Shown one piece after another: positions 7,666 to 16,126 of a stretch of DNA of 42,264 bases. The notes under the pieces are model-generated. The model did no database searches. It was not told where the DNA came from and was given only the letters and a program-made list of their open reading frames with translations. How positions within the stretch are numbered: the first letter of the stretch is position 1; the number at the start of each line of letters is the position of its first letter. The stretch comes from RGIG6307 sp964424345 (GTDB lineage Bacteria; Bacillota; Clostridia; Lachnospirales; Lachnospiraceae): contig CAYRIK010000014.1 in NCBI GenBank assembly GCA_964424345.1, positions 1-42,264 of the forward strand. The letters are read 5' to 3'. Both the position numbers and the translations under genes were made by a program.

Positions 7666-9045
7666 ATGAAAAAAGGACAGATGTATCAGGGAGTGTGTGA
7701 ACGCATAGACTTTCCAAACAAAGGAATTGTCCGTGTAGAAGATCAGGTATGTGTGGTCAAAAATGCACTTCCTGGACAGACTGTGCAGTTTCGTGTAAAT
7801 AAAGTGCGAAAAGGGAAAGCAGAGGGCGTTTTACTGGAGGTATTAGAGAAAGCACCAACAGAAATCGAACCAAAGTGTTCCTTTTTTGGTTTATGCGGAG
7901 GATGCACATATTTAGCATTACCATATGAAGAACAGCTTCATATCAAAGAAGAACAGGTACATAAGTTATTAGATGGCGTACTGTGCAAGCAGGAACTTCC
8001 TTACAAGTGGGAAGGAATCAAAGCAAGTCCAAAGCCATATGAGTACCGCAATAAAATGGAATTTTCTTTTGGTGATGAATATAAAGATGGCCCATTGGCT
8101 CTTGGTATGCACAAAAGAGGCAGTTTCCATGATATTGTTACTGTAAAGGATTGTCATATCGTAGACAGCGATTATCGCTTGATTTTAGAGCAGGTTTTAG
8201 CATTTTTCCAGGAAAAAGGATTGCCATATTATCATAAAATGCGTCATGATGGCATTTTAAGACATTTATTAGTAAGAAAAGCGGTAAAGACCGGTGAAAT
8301 TCTGATTGCATTGGTAACAACAAGTGAACTTGCATCCAATGAAGCATTATTACAGGAATTTAAGGAAATGCTGCTTGGATTATCTTTGACCGGTTCTATT
8401 AGTGGTATTTTGCATATCAGCAATGACAGCTTTGCAGATGTTGTTCAGAGTGATGAAACAAGAGTTTTATATGGTCAGGATTTCTTCTTTGAAGAATTGC
8501 TTGGTTTAACCTTTAAAGTTTCTACATTTTCTTTCTTCCAGACAAATTCACTTGGAGCAGAAGTATTATATACAACAGCAAGAGAATATATTGGAGATCT
8601 TGGACAGGGAGAAAAGATTGTTTATGATTTATACAGCGGAACTGGCACCATTGCACAGTTAATGGCTCCTGTAGCTCGTCAGGTAATCGGTGTAGAAATC
8701 GTAGAAGAAGCGGTAGAAGCTGCAAAAGAAAATGCTGCCAGAAATGGATTGGATAACTGTACATTCCTTGCAGGGGATGTATTAAAAACATTAGATGAAA
8801 TTGAAGAAAAACCAGATTTCATCGTATTAGATCCACCACGTGATGGTATTCATCCAAAGGCGCTGGCTAAGATTGTAGATTATGGCGTAGAACATATGGT
8901 TTATATTTCCTGTAAGCCAACCAGCTTGGTAAGAGATTTAGAAGTGTTCATTGAAGCTGGATATCAGGTGGAAAGAGCATGCGCCGTAGATCAATTCCCT
9001 TGGACAGCAAACTGTGAGACAATCTGCTTACTTTCCAAAAAATAA
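7666..9045 (+). CDS. rlmD: 23S rRNA (uracil-C5)-methyltransferase, RlmD/RumA family
   Basis: The enzyme transfers a methyl group from S-adenosylmethionine to C5 of specific 23S rRNA uridines. The 459-residue product starts at ATG 7666, 8 bases after GAGG (7654-7657); an earlier in-frame start overlapping the preceding gene is unlikely. Residues 1-60 form a TRAM domain. Cluster cysteines C71, C77 and C80 (CSFFGLCGGC) and a fourth in KDCHIVD near 162 fit the 4Fe-4S site of this family. The SAM motif DLYSGTGT is near 321, DPPRDGIHP follows, and the catalytic cysteine is in ISCKPTSLVRDL near 416. Whether it modifies one site or two (as RlmCD does) cannot be told from sequence. Confidence 0.92.
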   Translation: MKKGQMYQGVCERIDFPNKGIVRVEDQVCVVKNALPGQTVQFRVNKVRKGKAEGVLLEVLEKAPTEIEPKCSFFGLCGGCTYLALPYEEQLHIKEEQVHKLLDGVLCKQELPYKWEGIKASPKPYEYRNKMEFSFGDEYKDGPLALGMHKRGSFHDIVTVKDCHIVDSDYRLILEQVLAFFQEKGLPYYHKMRHDGILRHLLVRKAVKTGEILIALVTTSELASNEALLQEFKEMLLGLSLTGSISGILHISNDSFADVVQSDETRVLYGQDFFFEELLGLTFKVSTFSFFQTNSLGAEVLYTTAREYIGDLGQGEKIVYDLYSGTGTIAQLMAPVARQVIGVEIVEEAVEAAKENAARNGLDNCTFLAGDVLKTLDEIEEKPDFIVLDPPRDGIHPKALAKIVDYGVEHMVYISCKPTSLVRDLEVFIEAGYQVERACAVDQFPWTANCETICLLSKK

Positions 9046-9065
9046 TAATGGAGGGGAAAGTTATA

Positions 9066-10286
9066 ATGAAAGTCCTGCAAATTACAAGTCATTATAATGA
9101 AGGCGGCGCAGCACGTGTCGCAGCCTGTATTCATAAACAGTTATTAGCAAATGGTATAGAGTCTAAAATTGTTTATGGAAGAGGGAAAAAAATTCAGGAT
9201 GACAATGTGATTAAATTTGATAAAGATTATGAAATATATATTTCAGCACTTTTAAGTCGTGTAACGGGAATCAACGGATGGTGGAACCATAATGGAACTA
9301 GACGATTGATTAAGCTTATAGAAGACTTTAGACCAGACATTATCCATATGCATACATTGCATGGTTATTATGTTAACCTTCCAATGTTATGGAACTATAT
9401 CAATAAAAAACAAATACCGGTTGTATGGACATTTCATGATTGTCATGCTTTTGTAGGAAATTGTGGATATTTTTTTGAGTGTAATAAGTGGGAAGATGGA
9501 TGCTTCGGTTGTACACATTTGAGAGAATATCCTAAAAGCCAGTGGTTGGATTTTACACATTGGATGTGGAAAAGAAAAAGAGAACTTTTTACACAGGGCG
9601 AAAAAAAAGTGATTGTAAGTCCATCAGATTGGTTGACAAAAGTTGCTCAAAAATCCTTTTTTAAAAAATATCCATGTGTAACCATTCATAATGGTATCGA
9701 TACGGATAATGTATTTTATCCAAGAGATAAAATGAAAATGCGAGAGAAATATGGATTTGACCAAGCAGATAAAATTATATTGGGTGTAGCTGTAGAATAT
9801 AAAGATCCTAGAAAAGGTGCAAAATATATTATTCAAATGGCACGAGAACTTCCGAATGTCAAGGTGATTTTGATTGGTTGGGAAGCGAGCAATAATAATA
9901 TGTTAAAAGATGTTCATAATGTGATTACATTACCAGTAATAAAAAGCACAAGTATATTGGCCGAGTATTATAGCTTGGCTGATGTATTTGTATTGCCATC
10001 TTTAGCAGAAAATTATGCTACAACTACTTTAGAAGCTATGGCATGTGGTACTCCAGTTGTAGGATTTGATGTTGGTGGAATATCTGAACAGATTAGCGGT
10101 GGAAAAGGAATTGTTGTTGAAGCTAAAAATCAAGAGAAGTTTACAAAAGCAATAAAAGATACTTTGGAAAATAGCAATGAATTTTTAGAGAGAGAACAGA
10201 TAGCATCTGCGGTAAAAGTAAAAAATTCTATCAAAACGATGACAGAAGAATATATGAAAATATACGAACAACTATTGAAGGAATAA
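9066..10286 (+). CDS. Glycosyltransferase family 4 (GT-B)
   Basis: This is a 406-residue retaining glycosyltransferase that would add a sugar from a nucleotide donor to a glycan or lipid carrier at the inner membrane face. The start at 9066 lies 9 bases after GAGGGG. The N-terminal acceptor domain begins MKVLQITSHYNEGGAARVA. It contains HTLHGYY and TFHDCHAFVGNCGY, then a cysteine cluster (ECNKWEDGCFGC) typical of one GT4 subgroup. The C-terminal donor domain has PSLAENYATTTLEAMACGTPVV, carrying the usual ExxxxxxxE pattern, and GGISEQI. It starts 20 bases after the rRNA methyltransferase with no terminator between, and leads a run of four glycosyltransferase genes. Confidence 0.9.
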   Translation: MKVLQITSHYNEGGAARVAACIHKQLLANGIESKIVYGRGKKIQDDNVIKFDKDYEIYISALLSRVTGINGWWNHNGTRRLIKLIEDFRPDIIHMHTLHGYYVNLPMLWNYINKKQIPVVWTFHDCHAFVGNCGYFFECNKWEDGCFGCTHLREYPKSQWLDFTHWMWKRKRELFTQGEKKVIVSPSDWLTKVAQKSFFKKYPCVTIHNGIDTDNVFYPRDKMKMREKYGFDQADKIILGVAVEYKDPRKGAKYIIQMARELPNVKVILIGWEASNNNMLKDVHNVITLPVIKSTSILAEYYSLADVFVLPSLAENYATTTLEAMACGTPVVGFDVGGISEQISGGKGIVVEAKNQEKFTKAIKDTLENSNEFLEREQIASAVKVKNSIKTMTEEYMKIYEQLLKE

Positions 10287-10289
10287 AAA

Positions 10290-11246
10290 ATGACAGTTTC
10301 AGTTTGTATGGGAATTTATAATGGTTCAAAATATATAGAAAAACAGTTAAATAGCATATTGCATCAGACGAAAAGTGTTGATGAAGTGATACTATGTGAC
10401 GATAATTCTAAAGATAATACAGTAGAGATTGTAAAAACATTTATTGCACGAAATAAATTGGAAGATAAGTGGAAACTTTACGAAAATAAACAAAACAAAG
10501 GATATCCTGGAAATTTTTATTATGCGATGAGTCTATGCTCAAAAGATATTGTATTTTTGTCAGATCAAGACGATATATGGCATGAACGAAAAATCGAAAA
10601 AATGTGTGAAGTATTCGAAGAACATTCCGATATTAATAGTGTATGTTGCAAATTTGGACTGATTGACATGGCTGATAAAAAAATTCGAACGATCATGGAG
10701 GTCGTTAAAAGTAGAGAAACGGGAAAAATTTGCAATGTAACATTAAAGGATGTTTTTTATAAATGTCAATGGCCGGGAATGGTAATGGCATATCGCAGAA
10801 AATGGTATGAGCAAAAAATAGCAGCGTGGAATCAGAGAAAAGAAGCGGATGTAAAAATTAATATTCCTCACGATTTTGTAGTGGCTGCATGGGCAGCAGA
10901 AGAAAATAGTTTTTTTCAGTTGGATTTAGAATTGGCACAACACAGACAACATGGAGAAAATGTTGGAGGAAAAGAATACAAGATTACGAAATTACTTTGT
11001 AAAGAACATAAAATTTCAGAAATAAAAGATTATATTTCCTACTTGGAAGAGTTTGAAAAGAATTACATCTTTGAAGATGAGGAAGCAAAAAATCTTTTGA
11101 CACATAAAAAAAGTATTATGCGTGAAAGAATGGAAAATTTAATGTGCAACAGAACGGGTGCAGTTTTGAAAAATGCATGGAAAAATAGGGAAGATATAAG
11201 AATTGCAACGGCTGTTTGTGATTTAATATTGACGATGAAAGTTTAG
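10290..11246 (+). CDS. Glycosyltransferase family 2 (rhamnosyltransferase-like)
   Basis: This is a 318-residue inverting GT-A enzyme. Visible motifs are SVCMGIYNGSKYIEKQL (start of the nucleotide-binding domain), CDDNSKDNT and LSDQDDIWH, the DxD metal site. The SDQDD form and the overall pattern resemble dTDP-rhamnosyl and related transferases, but the donor cannot be fixed from sequence. It starts 3 bases after the GT4 stop with AAGGA overlapping that gene's end, so translation is coupled. The predicted product is cytosolic or peripheral, with no transmembrane segment. Confidence 0.88.
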   Translation: MTVSVCMGIYNGSKYIEKQLNSILHQTKSVDEVILCDDNSKDNTVEIVKTFIARNKLEDKWKLYENKQNKGYPGNFYYAMSLCSKDIVFLSDQDDIWHERKIEKMCEVFEEHSDINSVCCKFGLIDMADKKIRTIMEVVKSRETGKICNVTLKDVFYKCQWPGMVMAYRRKWYEQKIAAWNQRKEADVKINIPHDFVVAAWAAEENSFFQLDLELAQHRQHGENVGGKEYKITKLLCKEHKISEIKDYISYLEEFEKNYIFEDEEAKNLLTHKKSIMRERMENLMCNRTGAVLKNAWKNREDIRIATAVCDLILTMKV

Positions 11247-11261
11247 AAAATGAGGCTAAAA

Positions 11262-12284
11262 ATGAAAGTATCAATTATTGTTCCAGTGTATAATATTGAT
11301 GAAAAAATATTAAGAGAGTGTTTAGATTCTGTTGTTCAGCAAACAATTTCAGACTATGAAGTTATCATTGTAGATGATGGTTCGGAAAAAAAATGTGCTG
11401 ACGTTTGTGATGAATATGGAACAAAATATGATTTTGTCAAAGTTATTCATCAATTGAATCAAGGTGTTTCTGTTGCGAGAAATTATGGAATAGATATAGC
11501 ACAAGGAAAATATATACAATTTGTCGATGCAGACGATTGGCTGGAAAAAGATGCAACTGAAAAATATTATCAATTTGCAGAAGAACATCATTTAGATATC
11601 ATGCTATCTAGTTGTGTTGTAGAAGGCGGTATGGAACCACAAGCGGTTTTGGAAAATAGAATCATGTTTGAAAGTGAGATAAGGGCACTGCAATTGACTA
11701 TATTAAATAACAATCCTGAATATTTGGGAATGTGGCCAATGTCTCCATGGGCAAAGTTGTTTCGCCGAGAATACATTAAGGACAATCAGATTCGATATGT
11801 TAAAGGTATCAAGCGTATGCAAGATAATATTTTTTGTATGTATGCATATGAAAAGGCAAAAAAAGCAGGCTTTTTAGCTTATCAAGGGTATCATTATCGT
11901 CAAAATGCGTCATCTGTTTGTCATAAGTATAACGAAAAAATACGAGACGTATTAGAACCAGTTTTGTTAGAATTAAAAAAATTTATAGATTGTTACCATT
12001 CAGAAGATGTTTCATTTAAAAAGGCATATCAAGTAAAGTGTTTTGTTATTTTGGTGAGTGAATATACAAGGTTGTATTATATGCATGAAGATAATCCTAA
12101 TAAACGTATCGCTTATCAAGATTACAAAAAATTATGCAATGAGCAATTATACAAAAATGTGATTCAAAATGTGGAAGTTTCTGATTGTCATAGATCTTAT
12201 AAAATATATTGTTTTTTGTTGAAAAAGAAAATGTATTATTTTTTCTGGAATTTATTAAAGTTTCAAAGAAAATTTAGAGAATAA
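11262..12284 (+). CDS. Glycosyltransferase family 2
   Basis: The product has 340 residues. I chose ATG 11262 because GAGG (11252-11255) sits 6 bases upstream; the ATG at 11250 overlaps that site. The GT-A core is canonical: VSIIVPVYN, CLDSVVQQT, IVDDGSEKK, GVSVARNYGIDIAQGKYIQF and VDADDWLE with the DxD motif. The C-terminal ~120 residues are rich in Tyr, Lys and Phe and are probably helical, a common acceptor-side extension. It follows the preceding transferase by 15 bases. This intact copy is a useful contrast to the damaged motif in the next gene. Confidence 0.9.
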   Translation: MKVSIIVPVYNIDEKILRECLDSVVQQTISDYEVIIVDDGSEKKCADVCDEYGTKYDFVKVIHQLNQGVSVARNYGIDIAQGKYIQFVDADDWLEKDATEKYYQFAEEHHLDIMLSSCVVEGGMEPQAVLENRIMFESEIRALQLTILNNNPEYLGMWPMSPWAKLFRREYIKDNQIRYVKGIKRMQDNIFCMYAYEKAKKAGFLAYQGYHYRQNASSVCHKYNEKIRDVLEPVLLELKKFIDCYHSEDVSFKKAYQVKCFVILVSEYTRLYYMHEDNPNKRIAYQDYKKLCNEQLYKNVIQNVEVSDCHRSYKIYCFLLKKKMYYFFWNLLKFQRKFRE

Positions 12285-12349
12285 TAAATGAGAATTTCCT
12301 ATGTGCAGAAAGGTAAATTTGCTGGGGAATAAGGGGTAAGTATTGAAAA

Positions 12350-14404
12350 ATGACGAAGGTTTCGGTAATTATATGTAATGTAGAAAAATATTTAAAAGAA
12401 TGTTTGGATAGTGTACTGCAGCAAACATTGAAAGATATAGAAGTCATTTGTGTAGATGATGGTTCTACAGATCAGTCCTCACAAATATTACGTGAGTATC
12501 AACAAAAAGATTCTCGTTTAAAAATTGTATATCAAGATAATAAAGGGGCAGGTGCTGCACGTAATCTTGGAATGAAAGAAGCAAATGGTCAGTATTTATT
12601 TTTTATGGATTCTGACCATTATTGCACGTTGGATTTTTTAGAAAAAGCTACAAAGTGTGCTGATGAAAAAAAATCGGACATTCTTGTATTTGATTTTTGC
12701 AGATTTGATGAACAAACTGGGGAAAAAGAATATTGTGATGGGTTAGTAAGAGAAAGAGTTCCAAAAGGAAAAGAGGTATTTTCTTATATAGATAATCCGG
12801 AACAGATTTGTAAAATTGTTCATCCAACCTCATGGAATAAATTATATTCACATGAATTTGTGAAAGAAAATAAATTACAGTGGTTAGAAGTGTCTACGGA
12901 AAGTGATATTACATTTGCCACGTTGTCTGTTTTAGCTGCAAAAAGAATTACTTACTTAAACGCTACGTTTATCTATTATCGAGTTGGTTTTGAAAATTCT
13001 ATCGCAAATAGAAAAAAATATTGTCAAGATAATGTGATTAAAACGGTGTTAAGTATAGATCATCAAGCACAAAAACTTTCATATTATGATGAAATCAAAA
13101 ATTCTGTTCGTGAGTTTATTGCTGTTAGTTTGCTGGAAGCATTGAAAAATTATACACCTGATTCCGATTCTATATATCATGTAGAATTTGAAAAAAAGAT
13201 TTCTTCTATCTTTTTCTCTTATCCACTTTTTTTGAATTACGAAACATACAAGTTTGATGATACAGAAGTATATAAAAAGATAGGTATGTATAGATTAAAA
13301 GCAATGGAACGCCAAGATTATTCCTTTGCTCCTAGAATTATTGTATCTATGACTTCTTTTCCACAAAGAATTCATAAGGTTTATATTGCAATTAGTTCTA
13401 TTTTTCAGCAGACGAAAAAACCCGATATGGTTATGTTGTGGCTTGCAGAAGAACAGTTTCCTAATAAAGAAAAAGACTTACCAGAAGAACTTTTAGAGTA
13501 TCAGAAATTTGGCTTGCAGATTAGATGGTGCAAAGAAGATATTCGTCCACATAAAAAATATTATTATGTAATGAAAGAATATCCAGAAGATATTGTTATT
13601 ACGGTAGACGATGATTTGACATACGAAGAACATATGATTGAAAAATTATTTGTATCTTATTTGCATTATCCATATGCAGTATCTACTGTTCGCACGCATT
13701 TGATAAAAGGTGAATCAGATAGTAAGATTGCATCTTACAATGCATGGATCAAAGAGTTCTCTGGTTTGGTAGGCTATCCTTCTATGCAGTTATTTTCAAC
13801 AAGTGGAGCTGGAACGTTGTTTCCACCGCACTGTATGGATGAAGAAGTGTTTAACATGGATATGATTAAAAGTCTGTGCTTAAATGCTGATGATTTATGG
13901 TTAAAAGTGATGCAAGTAAGAAAAGGAACACCGGTTGTGTTGGTAGATTACAATAGATTGCTTTGTTATATTCCAGATACGCAAGAGGTGGCACTTAGAA
14001 CAAATAACGTATATCGTTCTGAAAATGACAAACAATTAGAAAAGGTTTTGTCTGTGTATGATAAAAACGGCGATTGTGAAAAATCTATGTTATGCGAAAA
14101 TATAGATGAAACAAAACAAACGAAAGTATTTGATTTAGTATCACACAATAAATATGGAATGTTTAAGAGTGATGCTACTGCTGTAGAGGCACAGAGAAAT
14201 TTAGCAGAATTACAAAAAGAGCTTAGCACGATAAAAGATTGTAAATCATTTAAAATTGGATTGGCTGTTACATATATACCACGTAAGATAAGTTTAGTTT
14301 TAAATTATTTGAAAGAAGAAGGATGCAAGTCTACTTTTAAAAGGATTGTTACAGGAGTTTATATGAGAATCAAGAAAGTATACGGAAAGCTTTCAAGAAA
14401 ATAA
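12350..14404 (+). CDS. Two-domain glycosyltransferase; first domain has an altered nucleotide-binding motif
   Basis: This is a 684-residue protein with two GT-A type modules. Module 1 (residues 1 to ~270) is GT2-like: VDDGSTDQSS, GAGAARNLGM and DSDHYC near 87-92. Its first strand reads VSVIICNVEKYL where family members, including the neighbour at 11262, have a PVYN motif. Two residues appear to be missing without a frameshift. Module 2 (about 329-560) starts IIVSMTSFPQRI and has VMLWLAEEQFP, ITVDDDLTYEEH near 417 and NADDLWLKV, matching a second glycosyltransferase type seen in capsule loci. The C-terminal ~50 residues are basic and partly hydrophobic and could touch the membrane. The ribosome binding site AAGGGG is unusually far (13 bases). 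Module 1 may be inactive. Confidence 0.8.
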   Translation: MTKVSVIICNVEKYLKECLDSVLQQTLKDIEVICVDDGSTDQSSQILREYQQKDSRLKIVYQDNKGAGAARNLGMKEANGQYLFFMDSDHYCTLDFLEKATKCADEKKSDILVFDFCRFDEQTGEKEYCDGLVRERVPKGKEVFSYIDNPEQICKIVHPTSWNKLYSHEFVKENKLQWLEVSTESDITFATLSVLAAKRITYLNATFIYYRVGFENSIANRKKYCQDNVIKTVLSIDHQAQKLSYYDEIKNSVREFIAVSLLEALKNYTPDSDSIYHVEFEKKISSIFFSYPLFLNYETYKFDDTEVYKKIGMYRLKAMERQDYSFAPRIIVSMTSFPQRIHKVYIAISSIFQQTKKPDMVMLWLAEEQFPNKEKDLPEELLEYQKFGLQIRWCKEDIRPHKKYYYVMKEYPEDIVITVDDDLTYEEHMIEKLFVSYLHYPYAVSTVRTHLIKGESDSKIASYNAWIKEFSGLVGYPSMQLFSTSGAGTLFPPHCMDEEVFNMDMIKSLCLNADDLWLKVMQVRKGTPVVLVDYNRLLCYIPDTQEVALRTNNVYRSENDKQLEKVLSVYDKNGDCEKSMLCENIDETKQTKVFDLVSHNKYGMFKSDATAVEAQRNLAELQKELSTIKDCKSFKIGLAVTYIPRKISLVLNYLKEEGCKSTFKRIVTGVYMRIKKVYGKLSRK

Positions 14405-14452
14405 AGATTCGTGGTTATGTTTTATGAGGGAAACATAGGATAGGAGCATGCA

Positions 14453-15931
14453 ATGAAAAATATAAATAGATTCAGTAAATTATTAAAGTCATTGACAAGC
14501 ATAGTCGGAATAAAAAATTATACGTTGGCTAAAGAATTACAGTATGATGAATCTTATATTAGTAAATGGATGACAGGAGCATCTATTCCAACCGAAAAGA
14601 ATAGTGAAAAGATTTTAAGAGATATTAGTACTTGCGTTGTTAATTCTATGGATCAAGAGAGTCGTTCTATACTGTATAGTGATTATCAGGTTACAAATGA
14701 TTGTGATTTGAAAGAAGCTATTTTTGATAATTTAAAAGTAGAATTTGAATACGTTGTTAATTTAAAAGAAACGACAGGGGTAGACATTGTTCAAGAGACG
14801 GTATTTTATCCGGAGTTGACATTAACACAATTTTTGAAAAAGATGCGTCATCCTATTTTAAGACAGGTAAAATCTTTGAATGTAATTATGGCAGCAGATA
14901 TATTTTCATTAGATTCTCATTATCAATTGGCATTAGCAGAGTTAGAAAATAATGTAAATGTAAACATGTTACAGCGACAGTATCCTGGTGTTTCTTTTTC
15001 TATGTTGATAAATTTTAAAATTTCTGAAACAAATAATATGCATAATGTACAGTTTATTCAGAGCCTATTGACGAATTTAGCTAACATTGATTTTAGGTTA
15101 TATGCTTGTCCTCAGTCAAAAGGAAAAATTTTATTTGCAGTAAAGGAAGCGTATGCAATTACAGGCATGATTATGGATGAAAATCATTGCTTGTCTGTAA
15201 CGACGAGTGAAGAACTGAAAAATTGTAACGTGATTTATGATAGATTACAAAGTTTTTGCAGTAAGGAAGCACTTGTTGTACGTTCTACAAATATTTTGCA
15301 AATGTTGCAAACGAATGAATATATGCAATATGTTTTTTCAAGAAATCAAAGATGGTTACTCAGTTATATAACAGAGCAATTGCTTCCAGATGATGTGTTC
15401 GCTGAAATAGCAACGAGTTATTGTGAAAAGAACAAAGAAATAGAATTTGATAATTTAAATCAGATGCATAAGCTGTCAGATAGTGTTTTAAAGAATATGC
15501 ATGTAAAAATATTGTTAACGGAAATGAGTTTGAATGATTTTGCAGTAAATGGTATTGTAGATTTCTTTGGAACGAAAATACAAGTTTCTTCTAGTCAAAG
15601 ATTACGTTGCTTGGAATATATTGAAAATATGTTGGAGCAAAATTCAAAACTAAATCTTTACATATTAAAGAATGGTACTGCAACTAGTTGGCATCACATT
15701 CCAACACCAAGTTTGTTTTTATCAGATACATTTTGTTATATGAGAATTACAAGAACAGGTTTGATAAATACGTTGAGTATTTTGAGTGAACGTACGGTTT
15801 GTGATATGTTCCGTAAATACTATGATGAAATTTATGAAAATCAAGAGTTTACTTATAGAGAACAAGGAATAATAGGAAATGTCATAGATTATGCAAAACA
15901 GATGGTGTTGGTACAACTTTCTGTTGAATAA
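14453..15931 (+). CDS. Large HTH-domain protein, uncharacterised (putative regulator)
   Basis: This is a 492-residue protein. Residues about 8-58 form an XRE-like helix-turn-helix (KNYTLAKELQYDESYISKWM then TGASIPTEKNSEKILRDIS). The other ~430 residues have no motif I recognise. They are mixed alpha/beta with no transmembrane segment, no response-regulator or kinase pattern and no obvious enzyme site. Scattered cysteines (13 or so) are visible without a clear metal-binding spacing. TAGGAG lies 7 bases before the ATG. It follows the glycosyltransferase genes by 48 bases without a terminator, so it probably belongs to that operon. The ANL gene downstream has its own promoter next to a palindrome, so that gene is a plausible target. 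A DNA-binding role is inferred from the N-terminus only. Confidence 0.7.
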   Translation: MKNINRFSKLLKSLTSIVGIKNYTLAKELQYDESYISKWMTGASIPTEKNSEKILRDISTCVVNSMDQESRSILYSDYQVTNDCDLKEAIFDNLKVEFEYVVNLKETTGVDIVQETVFYPELTLTQFLKKMRHPILRQVKSLNVIMAADIFSLDSHYQLALAELENNVNVNMLQRQYPGVSFSMLINFKISETNNMHNVQFIQSLLTNLANIDFRLYACPQSKGKILFAVKEAYAITGMIMDENHCLSVTTSEELKNCNVIYDRLQSFCSKEALVVRSTNILQMLQTNEYMQYVFSRNQRWLLSYITEQLLPDDVFAEIATSYCEKNKEIEFDNLNQMHKLSDSVLKNMHVKILLTEMSLNDFAVNGIVDFFGTKIQVSSSQRLRCLEYIENMLEQNSKLNLYILKNGTATSWHHIPTPSLFLSDTFCYMRITRTGLINTLSILSERTVCDMFRKYYDEIYENQEFTYREQGIIGNVIDYAKQMVLVQLSVE

Positions 15932-15959
15932 GTTGAAAAAATGAATTCATTTTATTCAA
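15924..15959. promoter_or_regulatory. Nested inverted repeats upstream of the ANL gene (possible operator)
   Basis: A perfect 16-base palindrome AAATGAATTCATTT with one more A/T pair at each end lies at 15938-15953. Around it TTGAATAA (15924-15931) and TTATTCAA (15952-15959) form an outer inverted repeat. It overlaps the end of the HTH gene and lies about 50 bases upstream of the -35. It is AT-rich and lacks a terminator T-run, so an operator is more likely than a terminator; which protein binds is not known. Confidence 0.4.
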
Positions 15960-16008
15960 GATTTGTCATGTTGAAAACAATGGTTCATTTTGCATCATAC
16001 AAATAGTA

Positions 16009-16037
16009 TTGATAAGTGTGTAGATATGTGCTAAACT
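16009..16037 (+). promoter_or_regulatory. Promoter of the DivIVA-like/ANL gene
   Basis: TTGATA (16009-16014), a 17-base spacer and TAAACT (16032-16037), with TGC before the -10. It leaves a leader of about 80 bases before the ATG at 16127. Confidence 0.7.
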
Positions 16038-16126
16038 CGGACTTACCTTTTGGTTGAGGAAAAATACAGAAAAGAGAAAGACGAAAATGGAATGTGATTC
16101 TTTTTTCGGAGTGGGGGTACATACAG

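Noticed and set aside
15924..15959. Terminator of the HTH gene
   Set aside because: The nested inverted repeat is AT-only, lacks a downstream T-run and overlaps the coding end, so it fits an operator better than a terminator.
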